Under the pieces are notes generated by a model. The model saw only the letters and a program-made list of their open reading frames with translations, searched no databases and had not been told where the DNA came from. A program made the translations under genes and the position numbers. A DNA stretch of 64,000 nt from an uncultured Roseobacter sp. GTDB lineage: Bacteria > Pseudomonadota > Alphaproteobacteria > Rhodobacterales > Rhodobacteraceae. Shown in pieces: positions 60,103-64,000 of this stretch (within the stretch, counting starts at the first letter, position 1; each line of letters begins with the position of its first letter). Location: positions 62,001 to 126,000 of the forward strand of contig CANKZM010000008.1 of the NCBI GenBank assembly GCA_947488305.1. Direction: 5' to 3'.

Positions 60103-61076
60103 TTCACGGTCTCCGCCGCTTGCTGCGGATTGAAGCACCTCAGGTTTCGGCCATCAACGTCTTCGATGGACGGCTGCATGCGACATGCATCGGTCCGAGC
60201 ATGGCAGCGCGGCCCAAAAGCGCAGCCTTCAGGAAGCGCGAGCATATTCGGGGTCATTCCTTCGATCTGGAACAGACGCTTGCCACGCCGGTTCGCTGTC
60301 GGCACCGACCCTAGTAGGCCAACTGTGTAGGGATGCAACGGGCGGTCGATCACATCGTCAATGCCGCCCTGTTCGACGATCCGCCCCGCGTACATCACGG
60401 AGATCCGCTCAGCGAGGCCTGCGACCACGGCAAGGTCATGGGTGATCCAGATCATTGCGGTTCCAGTCAGTTTCGTGAGCTTCTGTGCCTCGTGGATAAT
60501 CTGGGCCTGTATCGTCACATCGAGAGCAGTGGTCGGCTCATCGGCGATGATCAGGTCTGGCTTGTTCAGGAACGCGGTCGCAATCGCCACGCGCTGCCGC
60601 ATCCCACCCGAAAGCTGGTGAGGATAGGCCCGTAAGCGCTCCTCAGGTGACGGAATGCCAACCAGGCCAAGCGCATCGCGGCTCCGCTCCCACGCTACTT
60701 GTTTGGACACGGGCTCATGCGCGAGTATCGCCTCAATCATCTGCGTGTCGACCCGCAGCACCGGATTCAGTGTCATCATCGGGTCTTGGAATATCATCGA
60801 AATGCGGTTGCCACGCAGGCTTTGCAGCCGCTCTTCCTTCGCGTTCGCGATATCTTCGCCGTTGAACTTGATGGAGCCCTCGATGATGCGGCCCGGCGGG
60901 TCGATCAGCCCGAGAATGGAAAAGCCTGTGATGGACTTTCCAGACCCGGATTCACCGACAAGTCCCATGATCTCGCCTTTGGAGACGGTAAAATCCACAC
61001 CGTCCACGGCCTTCACCACGCCAGCGTGGGTGAAGAAATGAGTCTTGAGCCCGCTGACTTCGAGAACCGCGCTCAT
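60099..61076 (-). CDS. dppD: Dipeptide-type ABC ATPase DppD (second operon)
   Basis: A 325-residue ATPase: Walker A GESGSGKSI, Q-loop MIFQDPMMTLNP, signature LSGGMRQR, Walker B LIIADEPTTALD and H-loop THDLA, plus the C-terminal cluster GCAFGPRCHARTDAC. The start lies on the ATGA overlap with dppC; an open frame continues about 390 nt upstream but antiparallel to nothing and inside dppC, so it is not used. Confidence 0.93.
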   Translation of the reverse strand: MSAVLEVSGLKTHFFTHAGVVKAVDGVDFTVSKGEIMGLVGESGSGKSITGFSILGLIDPPGRIIEGSIKFNGEDIANAKEERLQSLRGNRISMIFQDPMMTLNPVLRVDTQMIEAILAHEPVSKQVAWERSRDALGLVGIPSPEERLRAYPHQLSGGMRQRVAIATAFLNKPDLIIADEPTTALDVTIQAQIIHEAQKLTKLTGTAMIWITHDLAVVAGLAERISVMYAGRIVEQGGIDDVIDRPLHPYTVGLLGSVPTANRRGKRLFQIEGMTPNMLALPEGCAFGPRCHARTDACRMQPSIEDVDGRNLRCFNPQQAAETVK

Positions 61077-61996
61077 TTCTTCAACCTCGGATTCAGTACG
61101 TCGCGCAGATGATCCCCCACGAGATTGATCGAGACGACTGTCAGCAGCAGAGCCAATCCGGGGAATACGGAAATCCAGTAGCGCCCGGACAGCATGTATT
61201 CGAAGCCGTTTGCGATCAGAACGCCAATCGACGGCTCTGTCTGTGGCAGGCCAACGCCAAGGAAGGACAGTGTCGCCTCCAGCGAGATTGCACTGGCGGT
61301 CTGTACAGTTCCGACAACGATCAGGGGCGCCATGCAGTTTGGAAGAATATGCCGGAAGACGATCCGGAAGCGCGAAATACCAAGGCACTGCGCCGCCTCG
61401 ACATATTCTTTGCCACGCTCGACCAGTGCCGTCGCGCGCACCGTCCGGGCGTAGTACGCCCATTGCGCGATCACCAGCGCGAGAATGATCTTGTCAACGC
61501 CTTTGCCAAGCGCCGCTACCATCATCAGCGCTACCAGTGACGCCGGGAAGGACAGTTGCAGGTCCACGACACGCATGATGATAGCCTCAACGCGCCCGCC
61601 CGCGTAGGCCGCTATCAGGCCGATCGCCATGCCGATCAGAAGGGCGATGACCCCGGAAGCAAGCCCGACGGTCAACGAGATGCGCAGCCCGTAAAGGATG
61701 GCCGAATAGAGATCGCGCCCGGACCCATCCGACCCCAGCCACATCGTATATCCGTCGAAGGCCTCCGATCCCGGTGGCAAGCGTCCATCCATAACGCTGA
61801 CTTGTGCGAGATCGTAAGGGTTTTGCGGCGTAATCCAAGGCGCGAGGATGGCGAGAAGCACGATGATCAAGAAGACGGCCAGTGCTCCTGTCGCGATCTT
61901 GCTTTCGAAGAATTCGGCGCGAAAGCGCTGAAATGGCGTTTCCACCTTGGCAGGCGTATCGGCGCTCAGCGCTGGGTCTGCTATCGTGTCACTCAT
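61073..61996 (-). CDS. dppC: Dipeptide-type ABC permease DppC (second operon)
   Basis: A 307-residue permease with a cytoplasmic N-terminal extension, a first helix around 35-57 and the usual LGSDGSGRDLYSAILYG periplasmic segment. The coupling loop GKEYVEAAQCLGISRFR and FRHILPNCMAPLIV are diagnostic. Starts and ends in ATGA overlaps with dppB and dppD. Confidence 0.93.
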   Translation of the reverse strand: MSDTIADPALSADTPAKVETPFQRFRAEFFESKIATGALAVFLIIVLLAILAPWITPQNPYDLAQVSVMDGRLPPGSEAFDGYTMWLGSDGSGRDLYSAILYGLRISLTVGLASGVIALLIGMAIGLIAAYAGGRVEAIIMRVVDLQLSFPASLVALMMVAALGKGVDKIILALVIAQWAYYARTVRATALVERGKEYVEAAQCLGISRFRIVFRHILPNCMAPLIVVGTVQTASAISLEATLSFLGVGLPQTEPSIGVLIANGFEYMLSGRYWISVFPGLALLLTVVSINLVGDHLRDVLNPRLKK

Positions 61997-62970
61997 GCAC
62001 CTTGATCCTGCAAACGGACCCGCGGATCGAGGATGGAGTAGAGGATGTCCACGATCAGATTGATCAGGACGAAGAAGAGCACAATGATCATCAGGTAGGC
62101 GACAACCACGGGCCGGTCGAGTTGCAGGATCGCGTCGATCAGCAATTTGCCCATTCCGGGCCATGCGAAAATCGTCTCGGTCACCACCGAAAAGCCGATA
62201 AGGCTGCCGAATTCGAGCCCCATCACCGTGACGACTGGGATCATGATGTTCTTCATCACATGCACGAGTATGATCCGCCGTGTGGATAGCCCTTTGGCGC
62301 GGGCGTATTTCACATAGTCCAGTCCCATTGCTTCGCGCACCCCCGCGCGTGTCAACCGGATCGCGAGCGAGATCTTTAGGAGGGCTAGGTTAAGCGCGGG
62401 CAGGAAAATATGGCTAAGCCCGTCTAATGTGAAAAGACTGCTCTGGAAGCCGAGAAAGCTCCCGAGATCGCCACGACCTGTCGCCGGAACCCAACGGAGT
62501 TCGACGGCGAAAAGCATGATGAGCATGAGGCCGACCCAAAATGTGGGCAGTGAAAAACCGAAAATCGAAGCGGCCATGATACCCTTGGAAAGTCTGCTGT
62601 CGGGATAAAGCCCGGCATAGAGCCCGAGCGGAATACCGATGACAATGGCCAGAATGAGGGCCGAGAAGGCCAGTTCCATCGTCGCGGGCATGTGATGCAG
62701 GATCAGTTTGAGTGCTGGTTCGCCGAAGATGAAGCTGTCGCCGAGGTCGCCCTGCGCCGCACCTTTCAGAAACAGCCAGTACTGCTCCAGGATCGGGCGA
62801 TCCAGACCGAGCCTGCTGATCGCGGCCTCAATATCCGCCTGATCCGCATCAGGGCTGACCAGCATGTAGACCGGATCGCCGACGATGTTTACGCCAAAGA
62901 AGACGATCACCGACATCATGAAGACCACCAGCAAGGCCTGCAGCAATCTGCGGATGATGAAAACGGTCAT
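61993..62970 (-). CDS. dppB: Dipeptide-type ABC permease DppB (second operon)
   Basis: A 325-residue six-helix permease with N terminus MTVFIIRRLLQALLVVF. The coupling loop GLDYVKYARAKGLSTRR and the SVVTETIFAWPGMGKLL segment match DppB. It follows the binding-protein gene after a 60-nt gap that contains a strong hairpin. Confidence 0.93.
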   Translation of the reverse strand: MTVFIIRRLLQALLVVFMMSVIVFFGVNIVGDPVYMLVSPDADQADIEAAISRLGLDRPILEQYWLFLKGAAQGDLGDSFIFGEPALKLILHHMPATMELAFSALILAIVIGIPLGLYAGLYPDSRLSKGIMAASIFGFSLPTFWVGLMLIMLFAVELRWVPATGRGDLGSFLGFQSSLFTLDGLSHIFLPALNLALLKISLAIRLTRAGVREAMGLDYVKYARAKGLSTRRIILVHVMKNIMIPVVTVMGLEFGSLIGFSVVTETIFAWPGMGKLLIDAILQLDRPVVVAYLMIIVLFFVLINLIVDILYSILDPRVRLQDQGA

Positions 62971-62994
62971 GGGATCATTCCAGGGAAATGGGCT

Positions 62995-63019
62995 CCGGGC
63001 CGCCGCGAAGGCGGCCCGG
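62995..63019 (-). terminator. Hairpin after the binding-protein gene of the second dpp operon
   Basis: Perfect 10-bp stem CCGGGCCGCC / GGCGGCCCGG with a 5-nt loop, 11 nt after the binding-protein stop. No T-tract. It probably raises binding-protein expression relative to the permease genes. Confidence 0.65.
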
Positions 63020-63030
63020 ATGCATTGCGA

Positions 63031-64000
63031 TTACTCTTTCACGACACCTGTCGCGAGAGTGTATTCGTCGGTGCGCGCAACGTAGCTCAGACCCTTCTTG
63101 GCCGCCCAGGTGTTGACCTGAAAGTGGGTCGGAATGATCGCCACGTTCTCAATCGCCCGCTCCGTTGCTTGCGCCAAAAGCGCTTGCCGCTTGGCGTCGT
63201 CAACCGTGCGCAGAGCTTCTTCGATCAACGCGTCCGTTTCAGGGTCGGAATGACGTCCGCGGTTCGACGAGCCAAAACCAGCATCCTTATCGTAGGTATG
63301 GATCAGCGACTTCAGCGGCGAAGACGCCTCACCTGACCCGGCCCCCCACCCCACAAGGATGAAGCTGAATTCCGGCAGACCGTCAGGCGAGCCCTTGGAT
63401 GCGCGCCCGAAATACACTGAGCGGGGCATTGTCTCGACCGCCGTCTTGATACCGACGCGCGTCAGCATCTGTGCAATGGCCTCGGCGATCTTGGCGTCGT
63501 TGATATAGCGGTCGTTCGGCCCGTGGATCGTCATCTCGAACCCGTCAGCGTAGCCGGCTTCTGCCAATAGCGCTTTTGCGCCTTCCGGGTCATAAGCCAC
63601 TACGTCGAGCTTGTCGGATACGCCAAAGAACCCTTCGGGCAAAAGCTGACCCGCAGGAATGGCAACACCTTCCATAACCCGCTCCACGATCGCGTCACGG
63701 CTGATAGCCATGCTGATCGCCTTACGGACGCGGACGTCCATCAACGGGTTCTTGATGTCACCACCGCCAATCGCCTTCACGAAGGGCGAGTTCTCGCGGA
63801 ACTGGTCCATGTGCAGGTAGATCACGCGGTTCGAGACACCCTGGCTCAGCTGGATATCGTCATTGCCCTTCAGGGTCGTGATATCGGTTGTCGGAACGCC
63901 AGATATCATGTCGACGTCCCCCGCTAGGAGCGAGGCCACGCGGCTTGGACCGGACGTAATCGGGCGGAACTCAACTTCGGACCAGACGGGTTTATCGCCC
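63031..64000 (-). CDS. ABC transporter substrate-binding protein, family 5, N-terminal part missing
   Basis: The C-terminal 322 residues of a DppA-type binding protein; the frame stays open to the window edge, so the signal peptide and first lobe lie outside. Family blocks are ASLLAGDVDMISGVPTTD, VRKAISMAISRDAIVERVM and AKALLAEAGYADGFEMTIHG-like sequence. It feeds the second dpp operon. Compared with the two binding proteins at 11-15 kb it lacks their CPNDRY segment and has IHGPNDRYIND instead, so it is a distant relative. Confidence 0.92.
   Translation of the reverse strand, partial: GDKPVWSEVEFRPITSGPSRVASLLAGDVDMISGVPTTDITTLKGNDDIQLSQGVSNRVIYLHMDQFRENSPFVKAIGGGDIKNPLMDVRVRKAISMAISRDAIVERVMEGVAIPAGQLLPEGFFGVSDKLDVVAYDPEGAKALLAEAGYADGFEMTIHGPNDRYINDAKIAEAIAQMLTRVGIKTAVETMPRSVYFGRASKGSPDGLPEFSFILVGWGAGSGEASSPLKSLIHTYDKDAGFGSSNRGRHSDPETDALIEEALRTVDDAKRQALLAQATERAIENVAIIPTHFQVNTWAAKKGLSYVARTDEYTLATGVVKE

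Noticed and set aside
60099-61463. Extended 454-residue reading of the second DppD
   Set aside because: The extra N-terminal part lies inside dppC in another frame. The ATGA overlap and the family N terminus fix the shorter start.
1-64000. tRNA, rRNA, CRISPR, insertion sequences, phage genes
   Set aside because: I looked for tRNA-like cloverleafs in gaps, spaced repeats and transposase or integrase motifs and saw none. A tRNA scan would be needed to exclude a tRNA in the longer gaps.

Overview
The window reads as a chromosomal segment of a marine-type alphaproteobacterium, most likely a Rhodobacterales (Roseobacter-group) species. This is inferred from tightly overlapping transporter operons (ATGA and TGATG junctions), a DUF1244 gene beside pyruvate kinase, erythrulose-type TpiB/RpiB sugar-phosphate isomerases, and the alphaproteobacterial winged-helix/TolB-like regulator. 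No rRNA, tRNA, CRISPR array, prophage or insertion sequence was recognised. Gene density is high from 0 to 32 kb and from 56 to 64 kb. The surface-polysaccharide region between about 36 and 50 kb has more and longer intergenic gaps.

Layout. (1) 0-11.1 kb: a LacI-controlled sugar/polyol module. A leftward operon encodes two ABC ATPases, a binding protein, two MalFG-type permeases, a small membrane protein and a PfkB-type kinase cut by the window edge. An RbsD/FucU mutarotase diverges from lacI. A separate leftward operon encodes a triose-phosphate-isomerase-like TpiB, an RpiB-like isomerase and a one-chain dihydroxyacetone-type kinase, which together match the known erythrulose-phosphate route. 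(2) 11.4-18.6 kb: a rightward dipeptide/oligopeptide-type ABC operon with two tandem paralogous binding proteins. (3) 18.6-22.1 kb: housekeeping genes (DUF1244, pyruvate kinase, a small hypothetical, ribosomal L35 and L20). (4) 22.1-29.6 kb: a soluble GAF histidine kinase and NarL-type regulator divergent from an RbsABC-type transporter and an SMP-30 lactonase, with a perfect inverted repeat between them. (5) 29.7-32.4 kb: four overlapping genes for mostly exported proteins of unknown function. (6) 32.6-36.3 kb: PilZ-like membrane protein, Alg8-like synthase and AlgD-like GDP-mannose dehydrogenase, a compact alginate-like polymer module.

(7) 36.4-43.4 kb is the most unusual part. It holds a WbqC-like protein, a GtrB-like glycosyltransferase, a tRNA-synthetase-like amino acid:carrier-protein ligase, an Fe(II)/2-oxoglutarate oxygenase, a stand-alone acyl carrier protein, a NeuD/PglD-type left-handed beta-helix acyltransferase, GtrA, and a WecE/RffA aminotransferase that makes dTDP-4-amino-4,6-dideoxygalactose. 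The best single reading is a pathway that activates an amino acid onto a carrier protein, possibly hydroxylates it, and transfers it to the 4-amino group of a nucleotide sugar destined for a surface glycan. (8) 44-50 kb: two arylsulfotransferase-like proteins around a polytopic DUF2142-like membrane protein, and an exported hypothetical. (9) 50.1-56 kb: a 1050-residue exported metzincin-type metalloprotease with a DUF11 domain and a small exported partner, a hypothetical protein, and a membrane-tethered regulator. (10) 56.3-64 kb: a second dipeptide-type ABC operon, truncated in its binding protein, followed by two M20 peptidase/amidohydrolases.

Recurrent regulatory theme: all five solute-binding-protein genes are followed within 3-14 nt of the stop codon by a strong hairpin that separates them from the next gene of the operon.
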